The position numbers and the translations under genes are program-made. Source: Ruminococcaceae bacterium BL-6 (GTDB lineage: Bacteria > Bacillota > Clostridia > Oscillospirales > Acutalibacteraceae). Taken from it: a DNA stretch of 64,000 bases. Location: contig LR778135.1 of assembly GCA_902810075.1 (NCBI GenBank), positions 2,976,001 to 3,040,000 of the forward strand, written 5' to 3'. Within the stretch, counting starts at the first letter, position 1; every line of letters starts with the position of its first letter. This document shows positions 16,030-24,891 of this stretch, piece after piece. The notes beneath the pieces are model-generated. The model ran no database searches. It was not told where the DNA came from and worked only from the letters and a program-made list of their open reading frames with translations.

Positions 16030-16247
16030 ATGAAATGTGCTTTTTGTGGCGAAAAAATGGAAATTGAAACAATCATCCGGGGGAAACAGCGACAATGCAG
16101 TATTACTGTGATAATTCTGACTGCCCGGTGCAGCCTATTTCAGTGAAGGGCATACCGTCTGTGGCGACGGCTGACGCAGAAGCAATCGGATATTATGAAT
16201 CTAATTGGAAAACAAAGAAGGAGGCTACCGATCGGGAGGACAAATAA
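16030..16247 (+). pseudogene. Frameshifted small zinc-finger (Lar-like) protein
   Basis: The first frame reads MKCAFCGEKMEIETIIRGKQ; a second frame from about 16090 reads MQYYCDNSDCPVQP and continues ADAEAIGYYESNWKTKKEA to the stop at 16245. Together they form one four-Cys protein resembling the Lar/restriction-alleviation type fold common on phages and plasmids. A single-base change around 16085-16095 separates the frames, so this is either a pseudogene or a sequencing error. Confidence 0.5.
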
Positions 16248-16323
16248 AGCACCGCCCCATTACTGGACGGTTCCCCATTGAACAGACAAAGAAATAAAAG
16301 CCCTGTCGCAGAATAGCTAAGAT

Positions 16324-17175
16324 TTAGGCGGCCTTGCTCCGAATTTCGGACGGAGTGAGGCCGCCTTTCAGATTGATTCGCTCATAATTGTAAAACTGAA
16401 CATATTCAGCCACTGCCTGTTCCACTTCGGTACGGCAGGAAAAATTCATACGATATAGGCATTCCGTCTTGAGTGTACCAAAGAAATTTTCCATAGCGGC
16501 GTTGTCGTAAGGGCACCCGGGGCTGGACATGGACGGCTGAAAATGGTATTCTTGGCTCAGGTCAAAGTATGCTTGTGACGTGTATTGAGACCCCTGGTCG
16601 CTGTGGAGTGCAAGTCCATCGGCGACCTTCTCTTGTTGTAAGGCGTCCCGGATAGTGTCTGTCACCAGTGAGGCGGTCATGTCATTGCCGATACGATAGG
16701 CCAAAACCATTTTGCCGCACAAGTCTATTACTGCACATAGATACAGCATCCCTTTTGCAGTAGGGATGTAGGTAATGTCCGTAACCCAGAAATGATTGGG
16801 CAACGGCTGCTCAAAAATCCTCTGTAACAAATTCGGATATTTATGTACTGCCTGTTTGTAACGGACATATGGCCGGCGCCGCCGTATCCGCGAAAGAAGG
16901 TCACACTTTCGCATGATGCGCAGAATAGCTTTCAGATTGACTTTTTTCCCGGTCTGTCGCAGAATCCAGCGGCGCACCCGACGACAACCGTAGGTCTGTT
17001 TGCAATGTTGCTGACAATTCATGATTAAATCCGTCAGCCATTGGTCTCTGGCTTCCTTCGTCTTCCGGTTCCGCCAATCATAGTAGCCGCTCCGCGAAAC
17101 TTCAAAGGAACGGCACATGGCTTCAACGCTATACTTACCACGGAACCGTTCAATGACGCGATACTTCAGCTTCAC
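16324..17175 (-). CDS. IS3-family transposase OrfB (DDE integrase)
   Basis: 283 residues with an HTH_21 segment (AMCRSFEVSRSGYYDWRN) and an rve integrase core. The DDE residues are in WVTDITYIPTAKG, LHSDQGSQYTS and NAAMENFFGTLKTE. It starts with GTG inside the OrfA stop (GTGA overlap), so translation is coupled or the two are fused by frameshift, as in other IS3 elements. The C-terminus YERINLKGGLTPSEIRSKAA is complete. Confidence 0.93.
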   Translation of the reverse strand: MKLKYRVIERFRGKYSVEAMCRSFEVSRSGYYDWRNRKTKEARDQWLTDLIMNCQQHCKQTYGCRRVRRWILRQTGKKVNLKAILRIMRKCDLLSRIRRRRPYVRYKQAVHKYPNLLQRIFEQPLPNHFWVTDITYIPTAKGMLYLCAVIDLCGKMVLAYRIGNDMTASLVTDTIRDALQQEKVADGLALHSDQGSQYTSQAYFDLSQEYHFQPSMSSPGCPYDNAAMENFFGTLKTECLYRMNFSCRTEVEQAVAEYVQFYNYERINLKGGLTPSEIRSKAA

Positions 17176-17531
17176 CTCCTTCCAGCTTCGGACAGAAAAT
17201 TTTGCAGCAGTTCCACTTTCATCCGCAGTTCAATCAGCTCATTGTTCCGCAACGTTTCTTCATCAACCGGGTTTTGCCGCCGTGGTCTCCCTTTCGGACG
17301 GGGCAAGTAACCGTTGGAAATCAGGCTCACTTTCCGGTTTTGACGTTTTACCAGCCCTTTTATTTGTTCTTTGCTCAGGCCATAACTCTGGCCAATTTCC
17401 CGGTTTGTCTCTCCTGCCGCTTTTCGCCGGAATACTTCTTCACTCAATTCTTCTATTTTTGTATACTTCCTGGGCATGAAAATGACCTCCTGTCGTAGTT
17501 CCATTCTACAACAGGGGGCCTTTTCTTTCAC
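17172..17531 (-). CDS. IS3-family OrfA (HTH protein)
   Basis: 119 residues. A helix-turn-helix (ETNREIGQSYGLSKEQIKGLVKRQ) is followed by an RPKGRPRRQNP linker and a C-terminal leucine-zipper-like helix (NELIELRMKVELLQNFLSEA), the usual OrfA design. OrfA binds the element ends and, as an OrfAB product, forms the transposase. Confidence 0.9.
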   Translation of the reverse strand: MKEKAPCCRMELRQEVIFMPRKYTKIEELSEEVFRRKAAGETNREIGQSYGLSKEQIKGLVKRQNRKVSLISNGYLPRPKGRPRRQNPVDEETLRNNELIELRMKVELLQNFLSEAGRR

Positions 17532-17579
17532 TGTCCGTTTTCCGGGATATAGTCCAGTACCGAGACGGTGCTTCCATTT

Positions 17580-17798
17580 TTATTCGATTGCCTTTAGAAC
17601 CTCTTCCACTGTTTTTCCGCTTTCTTTTATCTTTTCAGACAAAGCAAGCAATTCCTGTTCTTGTTTCTGTTTTAATAGATCATTCTTTTGGTTCTTGAGG
17701 TTATTGATTTTTCCCTGGTAGTTTTCAATCTGAGAATTAACCTTCGCCAATTGCTCATTGATTACATCAAGGGGAGCTTTCTTTTGACCACGCGGCAA
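17580..17798 (-). CDS. Small coiled-coil protein, DUF4315-like
   Basis: 72 residues that are almost entirely coiled coil (VINEQLAKVNSQIENYQGKI then LKNQKNDLLKQKQEQELLAL), with a basic start MPRGQKKAP and a tail ESGKTVEEVLKAIE. The design resembles the DUF4315 proteins found between conjugation genes of Tn1549-type elements, though the match is by appearance only. It lies immediately outside the IS3 element. GGTGATCC precedes the ATG. Confidence 0.55.
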   Translation of the reverse strand: MPRGQKKAPLDVINEQLAKVNSQIENYQGKINNLKNQKNDLLKQKQEQELLALSEKIKESGKTVEEVLKAIE

Positions 17799-17977
17799 AA
17801 TGGATCACCTCTGTTTTTGTTTCATTATAGCATACTCTAATTCATTTTCAAGTTTACTTTTGATTTCTCAAATTATCTTCATTAAATTTCAATAGTTCAC
17901 TAGTTTCAAATGCGATATCAGAAAGGAATTGACTATCATATCCCTGACCATCCTTTTAAAATTCATACTGTAATGAG

Positions 17978-18023
17978 AAAAAAATCCGAACCTTTCTCCA
18001 ATGAAGAAAGATTCGGATTTTTT
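17978..18023. terminator. Rho-independent terminator 3' of a tRNA-like remnant
   Basis: The arms AAAAAAATCCGAA and TTCGGATTTTTT enclose an inner CTTTCT/AGAAAG pair. Read on the minus strand it follows the tRNA-like fragment at 18034-18080, as a terminator would follow a tRNA gene. Confidence 0.7.
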
Positions 18024-18033
18024 GTGCTTGTTT

Positions 18034-18080
18034 GTGGAAGCAGAATTTGAACCTACGGCTTTTGGTCATGAGTCCGATTG
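18034..18080 (-). other. Truncated tRNA-like sequence (3' half, CAT anticodon-like)
   Basis: On the minus strand the segment reads through an anticodon-like loop GACTCATGACC, then GTAGGTTCAAATTCTGC, which folds as a T arm with the TTCAAAT loop, then an acceptor-like strand and a terminator. The D arm and 5' acceptor strand are missing, and the anticodon stem pairs poorly. It looks like the 3' half of a tRNA-Met-type gene, possibly an old att remnant. About 240 nt between it and the antiporter stop hold nothing recognised. Confidence 0.4.
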
Positions 18081-18318
18081 TTTATAGTTCTTTATTATCA
18101 TTTCTACCGATCGAACAAGTCGGTAGGGAACGTAAAGTTGGGGGTCTGGGCTACGAACGCCATGCACAAACCACACCTATTTATCAGGACGACTAGGTGA
18201 ACCTTGCTGCTAGATGGAGCGATCTTAGCCCCCAAAGACCAGTCCTCCGTAAATAGTGTAAACCATGAGCTCTTCTTATGATCACTCCCATGTCTTAATC
18301 CCTGCAGGTACACTGACA

Positions 18319-20607
18319 TCACAGCAAGTCGGCTTTTGCCAGTTTGCCCGCTGTTTTCTGCGAACCCAGGATCCAAAGCAAGTCGTTCTCCTGAATGCGC
18401 ATATTGATATTAGGCGAAATAATGGGATAAAGATCCCGTTCCAGCCCAAGCAGCAGTGCGCCCCATTCGTTGTGGATGGTAGAATTCTTTTTGATCCGGG
18501 TTCCTGCCAGCGATGAGCCCTTTTCAACTGTAATGGCATAACACAATAGCTGATCGGCCTCCGCGTATTGCTCCTGCTGATTAATAAAATCGTGTAGCGT
18601 CCTGGGCTCCCAGCTTTCTTCTTGAGCCGCCAAGTCAATTTTGAGAATCATGTCTAAATGATTCAGTTCTATTAACTTCCCGGCAATAAAAACAGTGTCT
18701 CCGGGCAGAATCTTGTCTGTTCCTTTCGGTATGTTGATGTGCCTGCCGTTACGGATAATTTTGATGACTCTCACGCCGGAATGTTCAGGGCCGAAAATTT
18801 CACTCAAAGGCTGATTCAAAACCGTGGATTCATGATTGAAATCGATTTTGACCACATAAATCTGCTGATCCAGCCAGCTGTGGTCAGTACCTGCCTTTTT
18901 CCTTTGTTTTAGTTTTCTCTCATTGAAATTTGTCAGGAACCTCACCTCAATTTTCAGGTAAGGCGTAATCAGCCAATCGGAGCGGTTGACGGCAAAGAGA
19001 AGAACCAGTGCCACCAATAAAATATATTGGAAGGGGAAAGAGAACATCATCCAAATCGGCAGCATAATGAGAAAGATCATGACGGCAAACCGAAATCCGC
19101 TCAACACAATTAAGGGCAGCCGATTGGAATTGCTTTCAAACCAAAGCTGGCTGAAATACGCGTTTTTTTGGAACAGGCACTGCCTTAGGAACGGGGCCAT
19201 GAAAAGGAAAATAACAAATAACGAGAGGACGGCGGCGGGCGTAGCTGCCAGATGCCTGGCGACGAGAGGCCATAAAAATGAGATCCCGCCCAAAATAATC
19301 CCGAGCATTACGACCACATAAAAGGTCAGGTGAAAAAAATATTTCTTGATAAAGAAGGACCAGCTGCTGCTCTTTTCCGTTTCTGCTTTGTCTTCCGAAG
19401 TATGGCGGTTCAGGTAATTGACGAGCTTTGACGGCAGGCTCTTATTGATAAAGGCAAAAGCCCCGTCGGACGCCCGAATCACATACGGCGTGGTGAAAGT
19501 GGTAATGACGGAAACAGAGACCACGATCGGATAGATATAATCGCTGATCACTCCTAATGATATCCCCATAGAGGCGATAATAAAAGAAAATTCCCCAATT
19601 TGGGCCAGAGAAAACCCGCTCGAAACGGCCGTTTTTAAAGGCTGGCCGGAAAGCAGAACCCCCAGGGAGGAGAAAAACGCTTTTCCGACAATCGTAGCAA
19701 CGATAATCAGGGCGATGGGGCCTATATATTGAACGATCAAATCCGGATTGACCATCATGCCGACGGAAATGAAAAAGATCGCCCCAAAAAGGTCCTTGAT
19801 TGGTTTACTGATACGCTCGATTTCCTCCGCATGGATGGTACCGGCCAATAAGGAGCCTGCTAAAAACGCTCCCAAAGCGGAAGAAAACCCCAAGGCATTG
19901 GCCAGCAGAACCATTCCCAGGCATATTCCCAAAGAGACAATCAAAAGGGTTTCCTCATTCATCAATTTTTTCGTTCGCTTGAGAACCGTCGGAAGCAAAT
20001 AAGTACCTAAAATGAGCCAAAGCGCCAAATAAAGAAGCATTTTCAACAGGCTGCCCACCAACTCGCCGCCGGAGATTTCCTGGTTGGCAGCGACTGTCGA
20101 CAGGATTACCATCATAAAGATACCGGCGATGTCCTCAATGATCAATATACCGAAAACAAGCTCCGTAAACTTTTTTCCCTTCAGATTTAAGTCATCGAAG
20201 GCCTTGATGATAATCGTGGTGGATGACATGGAAAGCATCCCCCCGAGAAAGATGCTGTCCATTGTACTCCAGCCCATTAATTTGCCGCAGAAAAAACCAA
20301 CGAAAAGCATGCCGCCCACTTCTGAAATCGCCGTGATGATCGCGGTGCCGCCCACAGAAGCAAGCTTATGCAAATTAAATTCCAGCCCCAGTGAAAACAT
20401 CAGAATGATAATGCCGATTTCGCTCCAAGTATTGATGCTGACCATATCGACCACGTTAGGGAACGGGTTAAAATATGGCCCTACAAAGAATCCGGCGAGA
20501 ATATAGCCTAAGACCACGGGCTGCCGCAATTTCTTAAACAGAAGCGTCGTAACCCCGGCAACCAACAGCATTAAAGCCAGATCGGAGATAAGTGCGGGTA
20601 CATGCAT
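18319..20607 (-). CDS. CPA2-family cation:proton antiporter with TrkA_C domains
   Basis: 762 residues. The first 400 form a Na+/H+-exchanger (Kef/GerN-like) domain with about 12 membrane segments; marks are QPVVLGYILAGFFVGPY, LMFSLGLEFNLHKL, SMSSTTIIIKAF, EDIAGIFMMV and FSSALGAFLAGSLLAGT. A further set of hydrophobic segments (about 440-570) is followed by two TrkA_C-like ligand domains near 590-670 and 690-762 (GDTVFIAGKLIELNHL; SLAGTRIKKNSTIHNEWG ... ENDLLWILGS). The likely role is K+ or Na+ efflux against protons, gated by a nucleotide or cyclic dinucleotide. The gene stands alone between IS elements. Confidence 0.9.
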   Translation of the reverse strand: MHVPALISDLALMLLVAGVTTLLFKKLRQPVVLGYILAGFFVGPYFNPFPNVVDMVSINTWSEIGIIILMFSLGLEFNLHKLASVGGTAIITAISEVGGMLFVGFFCGKLMGWSTMDSIFLGGMLSMSSTTIIIKAFDDLNLKGKKFTELVFGILIIEDIAGIFMMVILSTVAANQEISGGELVGSLLKMLLYLALWLILGTYLLPTVLKRTKKLMNEETLLIVSLGICLGMVLLANALGFSSALGAFLAGSLLAGTIHAEEIERISKPIKDLFGAIFFISVGMMVNPDLIVQYIGPIALIIVATIVGKAFFSSLGVLLSGQPLKTAVSSGFSLAQIGEFSFIIASMGISLGVISDYIYPIVVSVSVITTFTTPYVIRASDGAFAFINKSLPSKLVNYLNRHTSEDKAETEKSSSWSFFIKKYFFHLTFYVVVMLGIILGGISFLWPLVARHLAATPAAVLSLFVIFLFMAPFLRQCLFQKNAYFSQLWFESNSNRLPLIVLSGFRFAVMIFLIMLPIWMMFSFPFQYILLVALVLLFAVNRSDWLITPYLKIEVRFLTNFNERKLKQRKKAGTDHSWLDQQIYVVKIDFNHESTVLNQPLSEIFGPEHSGVRVIKIIRNGRHINIPKGTDKILPGDTVFIAGKLIELNHLDMILKIDLAAQEESWEPRTLHDFINQQEQYAEADQLLCYAITVEKGSSLAGTRIKKNSTIHNEWGALLLGLERDLYPIISPNINMRIQENDLLWILGSQKTAGKLAKADLL

Positions 20608-20721
20608 ACGGGTACTTCTCCTTTCTTAGTTAATTTATATATTTAATATTTTAAAAATGAGATATTAACTCAATATTAATTAAACTTCTCCTAAATTACC
20701 AGAGAGCATGCCAATAAAGAA

Positions 20722-21328
20722 ACTGAATCACTACCGGCTGAAAGCCGGTAGGTTCGATAGCGGCTAAAGCCGCCTAAAGATTGCCGATCTCGAAATTATC
20801 GCTTTTCATATTCTCTTCCAAATCTTGATTCTGAATGTACTGTGCAATTATTTCATCTGTCACATTTCCACTGCTTGCTACGAAATATCCTCTTGCCCAA
20901 AGGTGCCGCCCCCAATATTCTTTGTTCAATTCTTTATACTCCATCTGCAACTTTCGCGAGGTATTCCCTTTTAGATATTGAACCAATTTACTCGCAGAAA
21001 GATGTGGGGGGACTGATACAAGAAGATGGATATGATCTTTCCCTACATGCCCTGCCAATATTTCCACCTCATTGCTGCTGCATGTAATCCGTATTAGTTC
21101 TCTCGTCCTTTGGGCGATCTTTCCTGTCAACACAGCTTTGCGATATTTCGTTATCCATACCAGATGATATTTTATATCGTACGTACTATGTGCAGATTTT
21201 CGGTAGTTTTCCACTTGTGTCACCTCTACCTTAGTGTTTCACAAGTGTTCTCCTATAATCATACCAGGAGGTTGACCTAAAGGTTTCGCCTTAAGGCGAG
21301 GGTTTTAACCCCATGATACAGACAATAA
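20722..21328 (-). mobile_element. IS200/IS605-family insertion sequence, copy 2
   Basis: 607 bp matching 9411-10017 throughout, in the same orientation, with identical ends (ACTGAATCAC ... GATACAGACAATAA). Flanks differ between copies, confirming the borders. The pair forms direct repeats 11.3 kb apart that could support deletion of the DNA between them. Confidence 0.9.
20774..21223 (-). CDS. tnpA: IS200/IS605 transposase TnpA
   Basis: 149 residues, same protein as the copy at 9463-9912: HUH metal site in GKDHIHLLVSV, catalytic Tyr in EIIAQYIQNQ. It sits upstream of nothing else in its element, as in IS200. Identity of the two copies points to recent transposition. Confidence 0.95.
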   Translation of the reverse strand: MTQVENYRKSAHSTYDIKYHLVWITKYRKAVLTGKIAQRTRELIRITCSSNEVEILAGHVGKDHIHLLVSVPPHLSASKLVQYLKGNTSRKLQMEYKELNKEYWGRHLWARGYFVASSGNVTDEIIAQYIQNQDLEENMKSDNFEIGNL

Positions 21329-21369
21329 GGTAGAATAAATTGCGCAAATTGAAAAAAAAATAAAAAGAG

Positions 21370-21460
21370 GACATGGTTTGCAATCTCTGGCAGAATAAAC
21401 ACACCATTCTGATGGAGACAGCAAACCATGTCTGAAAAAATTGTACAGTTAAATGAGCGC
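21370..21460 (+). pseudogene. Possible IS256-type transposase start remnant
   Basis: The 400-nt gap between IS200 copy 2 and tRNA-Lys holds no intact gene. At 21428 a short frame reads MSEKIVQLNE, which resembles the first residues of clostridial IS256-family transposases, and ATGGTTTGC/GCAAACCAT repeats lie on either side of the leader. The frame is lost after about 10 codons. The rest of the gap is not recognised. The call rests on very few residues. Confidence 0.3.
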
Positions 21461-21731
21461 TATGGCTCACCCTGCTTAAAACGAACGCTGCAATAAGAGG
21501 ATGTATGGCGGTTTAACTGACCCAACGCCTGTCCGCAAAACTATATTAGCAAACGAGGAAGTAATATCGAGGGGTAAGCGCTTGGTTATGACGCACATCC
21601 CAAAGGGCTTAGTCAAAACCGCAAAGTGAAATCTATATTATCGCCAAATCAATTATTTACTTTGACGTTTATAATCTATAGAATTGCGGCGTGCCTATAA
21701 AAAATTTTATAGGCACGCCGCAATTCCGAAA

Positions 21732-21807
21732 TGGTGAACCATCGGGGATTCGAACCCCGGACACCCTGATTAAAAGTCAGGTGCTCTGCCAGCTGAGCTA
21801 ATGATTC
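21732..21807 (-). tRNA. tRNA-Lys (anticodon TTT)
   Basis: A complete 76-nt cloverleaf: acceptor GAATCAT paired with ATGGTTC, D arm TAGCTCAGCTGGCAGAGC, anticodon arm CTGACTTTTAATCAG with TTT, T arm CGGGGTTCGAATCCCCG, and an encoded CCA. Its 3' end is duplicated at 1709-1727, so this copy is the reconstituted gene at one border of the island. Confidence 0.97.
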
Positions 21808-22035
21808 ATAATTTAGCATTTGTAAAATCATTTTTTTACGATCCGTAAATTTAACAACTGGTATATTATATCAACTTTACCCAGGCTTGTCAACACGGAA
21901 CCGAAACAATTTTATAAAATTCCAGCAGGATCGGGCAATTTTCTCTTCCGAGATTGATCCCAAGCTTTTAAAAAAGCTTGACCAAAACTTTTCAGTTTAT
22001 GCAATTTTTCTTGAATTTGAGTCCTTCGACAACTA

Positions 22036-22088
22036 AAAAAAGGATCAGGCCCGCTCCACCGTAAACGGAGTGGGCCTGATCCTTTCTC
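22036..22088 (-). terminator. Terminator of the chemotaxis receptor gene
   Basis: Long GC-rich stem (AAAGGATCAGGCCC / GGGCCTGATCCTTT) with inner ACTCC/GGAG(T) pairing, followed on the minus strand by a T-run. It lies 20 nt after the receptor stop codon. Confidence 0.9.
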
Positions 22089-22107
22089 TTTCAATCAAGG
22101 ACAAAAA

Positions 22108-24081
22108 TCAATCCGAAGCATCCTGATCTGCCGGATCTTTCTGCTCCCGCGTTTTGAATTTTTCCATCAGTTCCTTCAGCATCTCGGACTGGCTGGTGAG
22201 CTGCTCGCTGGCGGCGGCGCTCTCTTCCGCCGTGGCGGAGTTCGTCTGGGTCACCGAAGAAATCTGGGACATGCCGCTGTCCAGTTCTTCCACCGCGCGG
22301 GCCTGCTCTTTGGAAGCATCCGTGATCCTCTGGATCAGTTCGTTGACGCTGTTCGTCTTTTCCACGATCTCTTTCAGGGACTGGGCCGTCTGATCGGCGA
22401 TCGTCATACCCTTTTTCACGGAGTCGATGGAATTCTGAATCAGGGATGTTGTGGATTCCGCCGCCTGCGCGCTCTTGGAAGCAAGGCTGCGCACCTCATC
22501 CGCCACAACGGCGAACCCCTTGCCGGCCTCCCCGGCGCGCGCGGCCTCCACCGCCGCGTTCAGCGCCAGAATATTGGTCTGCGCCGCAATGTCGTTGATC
22601 ACCTTGATGATATCCATGATCTGCGCGGAAGAGGAATTGATGTCCTTCATCGACTGAAGCATCTCTTCCATCTGGCCGCTGCCCTTATTGACAAAGCCCA
22701 GCGTCTCGTTCGACAGCTTTTCCATGGCGAGGGCGTGATCCGCGTTATTGCGGACATGCTCGGACACATTTTTCAGGGAATTGGTAAGCTGCTCCACCGT
22801 TCCGGCCTGCTCCGCAGAGTTCTGCGCCAGATTCTGCGCGCCGAGCGCGACTTCCTCCGACCCGGAATGGACCTGAAGGGCCGCCTGCGTGATCCCGATG
22901 AAGGTCTGATTCAGGGATTCCAGAATTCTGGTAAGCGCCTGCTGCATCGGGACAAAATCGCCCTGATAAGCGACGGTGCTTTCGGCGGTCAGGTCGTTTT
23001 CCGAAACTCTCTGCAAAACGCCTGAAATATCGTTGATATAGGTGCGCAGCCCCCGGATCGTATTGTCCAGCGCCTTGGTCAGCCGCGCCACCTCGTCCCT
23101 GCCGCGCGCCACGACCAGGTCCGTCGCGAGATCGCCCTGCGCCAGAAGCTCGATGCGTCCCGTCGCGTCCACAATGGGCTTCGTGATCTTTCCTGCAAAG
23201 ATCATGGTGATGATCGTCGCGGCGATCTGGATCAGGATTCCAATCACGACGTTGATCACGAGGGTATTGTAAAGGTTCGCCATAAGCTGGCTGACCGGCG
23301 TCGTCACCGCCAGGTACCAGCCCTCGGCCCCGGCGAGGGGAATGAATGCCACCAGGCGCTTCACGCCGTTATATACGGAATAACCGGTGCCGGTCTTTTT
23401 ATCCTTGATCTGCTGAAAGACATTTGCGATCGGCTGATAGGACTTGTCCTTTTTTGCCAGCGCAAAATAATCCACCGGGTTCTCGGCTGCGCTTTTCGTC
23501 GGATGCACCACTGTTTTCGTATGCTGGTCGACCAGGAACGCATACCCCTCGTCCCCGACCTTGATGTTGCTGATGATTCGGCTGAACTCGTCATAGGATA
23601 TCTCGCCGTAAAGCACCTTTCCGTCTCCGAAAGGCGTGGCGATCATCAGGACCAGGCTGCCATCCTGCTTGCTTTTCTGCGGGCTGCCGATAAAGGTATT
23701 CCCTCCCGCCGCCTCCTGAAAGAATTCCTCCTGGGCAATGTTTCCGTCCTTCCCGGTATTCCCCTTCGAATCCGCAATCGCGTAATAGTTGAAGCCGTCC
23801 GACCTTGCCGTCAGCGACAGGATTCCCTGAGTCTCGCTTTCCGAAAGGCCGGGCTGATTCAGGCGGCTGTTTCTTGCCATCGTCTCCACCTTGCTGCGGT
23901 AACCGCTCATTCCGCTGTCCACCACCAGCTTATAGGCGGCGGCAAGCTGGGAGGCATCCTGCTCGTTTTGGGAAACGGAATTGCGGTAGTACAGCCAGCA
24001 GGTGATGCCGGTCGCCAGAATATTGGTGACCAATACCAGAATCGTAATAAAGACCCGCAGCTTTGTTTTTAAAGATTTCAC
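22108..24081 (-). CDS. Methyl-accepting chemotaxis protein
   Basis: About 657 residues. TM1 near the start (LRVFITILVLVTNILATGITCWL), an extracytoplasmic dCache-type sensor (GFNYYAIADSKG, GKVLYGEISYDEF, GYAFLVDQHTKTVVHP), TM2 (VINVVIGILIQIAATIITMIF), HAMP, a long coiled coil, and the MA signalling tip INDIAAQTNILALNAAVEAA followed by AGEAGKGFAVVADEVRSLA. The open frame extends 17 codons further to a GTG at 24132, but VKSLKTKLRVF at GTG 24081 is the usual MCP beginning, so that start is chosen. Ligand unknown. It is a single gene with its own terminator. Confidence 0.93.
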   Translation of the reverse strand: MKSLKTKLRVFITILVLVTNILATGITCWLYYRNSVSQNEQDASQLAAAYKLVVDSGMSGYRSKVETMARNSRLNQPGLSESETQGILSLTARSDGFNYYAIADSKGNTGKDGNIAQEEFFQEAAGGNTFIGSPQKSKQDGSLVLMIATPFGDGKVLYGEISYDEFSRIISNIKVGDEGYAFLVDQHTKTVVHPTKSAAENPVDYFALAKKDKSYQPIANVFQQIKDKKTGTGYSVYNGVKRLVAFIPLAGAEGWYLAVTTPVSQLMANLYNTLVINVVIGILIQIAATIITMIFAGKITKPIVDATGRIELLAQGDLATDLVVARGRDEVARLTKALDNTIRGLRTYINDISGVLQRVSENDLTAESTVAYQGDFVPMQQALTRILESLNQTFIGITQAALQVHSGSEEVALGAQNLAQNSAEQAGTVEQLTNSLKNVSEHVRNNADHALAMEKLSNETLGFVNKGSGQMEEMLQSMKDINSSSAQIMDIIKVINDIAAQTNILALNAAVEAARAGEAGKGFAVVADEVRSLASKSAQAAESTTSLIQNSIDSVKKGMTIADQTAQSLKEIVEKTNSVNELIQRITDASKEQARAVEELDSGMSQISSVTQTNSATAEESAAASEQLTSQSEMLKELMEKFKTREQKDPADQDASD

Positions 24082-24274
24082 TGTCCCTGAATTCCTTCCG
24101 TTCTGTATTTGCCAACCCGGTTTCCTGTTCACTGGTGCATTTCAGGCCCCCGGAACGGCAAAGCGCCGCTTTTTCTACCTTTTGAACCGTATGAAAAAAG
24201 CAGGCGCTTTCCTCTTCTACCCATTTTATCGGCATTATTTGTTAATTTTTTACCTATTTCCGGAAGAAAAGCAG

Positions 24275-24307
24275 CAAAAAGAGAAGACCCCTCCCGTTTT
24301 CGGAAGG
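24275..24307 (-). terminator. Probable terminator of the copA-copZ-csoR operon
   Basis: On the minus strand CCCTTCCG-AAAA-CGGGAGGG forms a stem with one mismatch and is followed by TCTTCTCTTTTT. It lies about 20 nt after the csoR stop. Confidence 0.6.
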
Positions 24308-24327
24308 GCCCTCCCCTTTTTAAAGCT

Positions 24328-24600
24328 CTATTTCGAGAGCTTATCCATAATACCGATGATCTCTTCGATCTTTTTCCGCTGATCCTCTTCGCCGAGGGCA
24401 TCCTGAACGCATCCGGTCAGATGCGCATGCAGGACCTCTTTGTTGATATTGCGGAGGATCGCCTGCGTCGCAAGAAGCTGGTTGGAAATATCGATGCAGT
24501 ACCGGTCTTCCTCCACCATCTTCAAAAGCCCGTCGATCTGCCCGCGTGCAGTTTTCAGCAGGCGGGTGATTTTTTCTTTATCTGCCCGCACGGGCCGCAC
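24328..24600 (-). CDS. csoR: Copper-sensing repressor CsoR
   Basis: 90 residues of the CsoR/RcnR DUF156 family, an all-helical DNA-binding tetramer. The Cu(I) ligands are present at C35 (DRYCIDI), H60 and C64 (HAHLTGCV), the C-H-C pattern of true CsoR. It is last in a copA-copZ-csoR operon and should be released from the operator by Cu(I), giving autoregulation. The start follows the copZ stop by 27 nt. Confidence 0.93.
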   Translation of the reverse strand: MRPVRADKEKITRLLKTARGQIDGLLKMVEEDRYCIDISNQLLATQAILRNINKEVLHAHLTGCVQDALGEEDQRKKIEEIIGIMDKLSK

Positions 24601-24627
24601 CCCCTTTTTCCGCCCCCCCGAAAACCA

Positions 24628-24858
24628 TCAGTTTCCGAACAGGCCTTTTTTTTCGGTGATGGAGCCAGCCTCGTAGCCGGCTTTCTGCACCGCATCCCGA
24701 AGGGTCTGGTCCGCGACGTCCTTTTCCAGGCTGACGACCGCGTCCTTTTTCTTCAGGTTCACCTTGGCTTTGACGCCGTCTATGCCGTTCAAAGCTTTTT
24801 CCACTTTCGCCTTGCAGTGCTCGCACTGCATTCCTTCAATGGCAATGACTTTTTTCAT
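24628..24858 (-). CDS. copZ: Copper chaperone CopZ
   Basis: 76 residues, a single HMA ferredoxin-like domain. The metal-binding motif GMQCEHC is at residues 9-15, and the fold continues as GIDGVKAKVNLKKKDAVVSL and AVQKAGYEAG. It would carry Cu(I) to the CopA ATPase encoded 33 nt upstream. The C-terminal KKGLFGN tail is a small extra. A GGAAGT site precedes the ATG. Confidence 0.93.
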   Translation of the reverse strand: MKKVIAIEGMQCEHCKAKVEKALNGIDGVKAKVNLKKKDAVVSLEKDVADQTLRDAVQKAGYEAGSITEKKGLFGN

Positions 24859-24891
24859 CGTAAAAGACTTCCTTTCTTATGAATCCTATCG

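Larger units (their letters stand above)
16264..17556 (-). mobile_element. IS3-family insertion sequence, copy 1
   Basis: A 1293-bp element with ends TGGAC...GTCCA. It encodes two overlapping transposase frames on the minus strand. A copy of the same length and protein sequence lies in the opposite orientation at 28104-29396; a diverged copy lies at 49317-50606. The 3 nt on either side (TAC and GTA) do not form a direct target duplication. Confidence 0.9.

Noticed and set aside
16264..17556. Target duplication around IS3 copy 1 (TAC / GTA)
   Set aside because: The flanking triplets are inverted and not direct, so they extend the terminal repeat by chance and are not a target duplication.
9411..21328. 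Composite transposon formed by the two IS200 copies
   Set aside because: IS200 elements move as single strands and are not known to mobilise long intervening DNA. The tRNA-Lys repeat gives a better account of the island borders.
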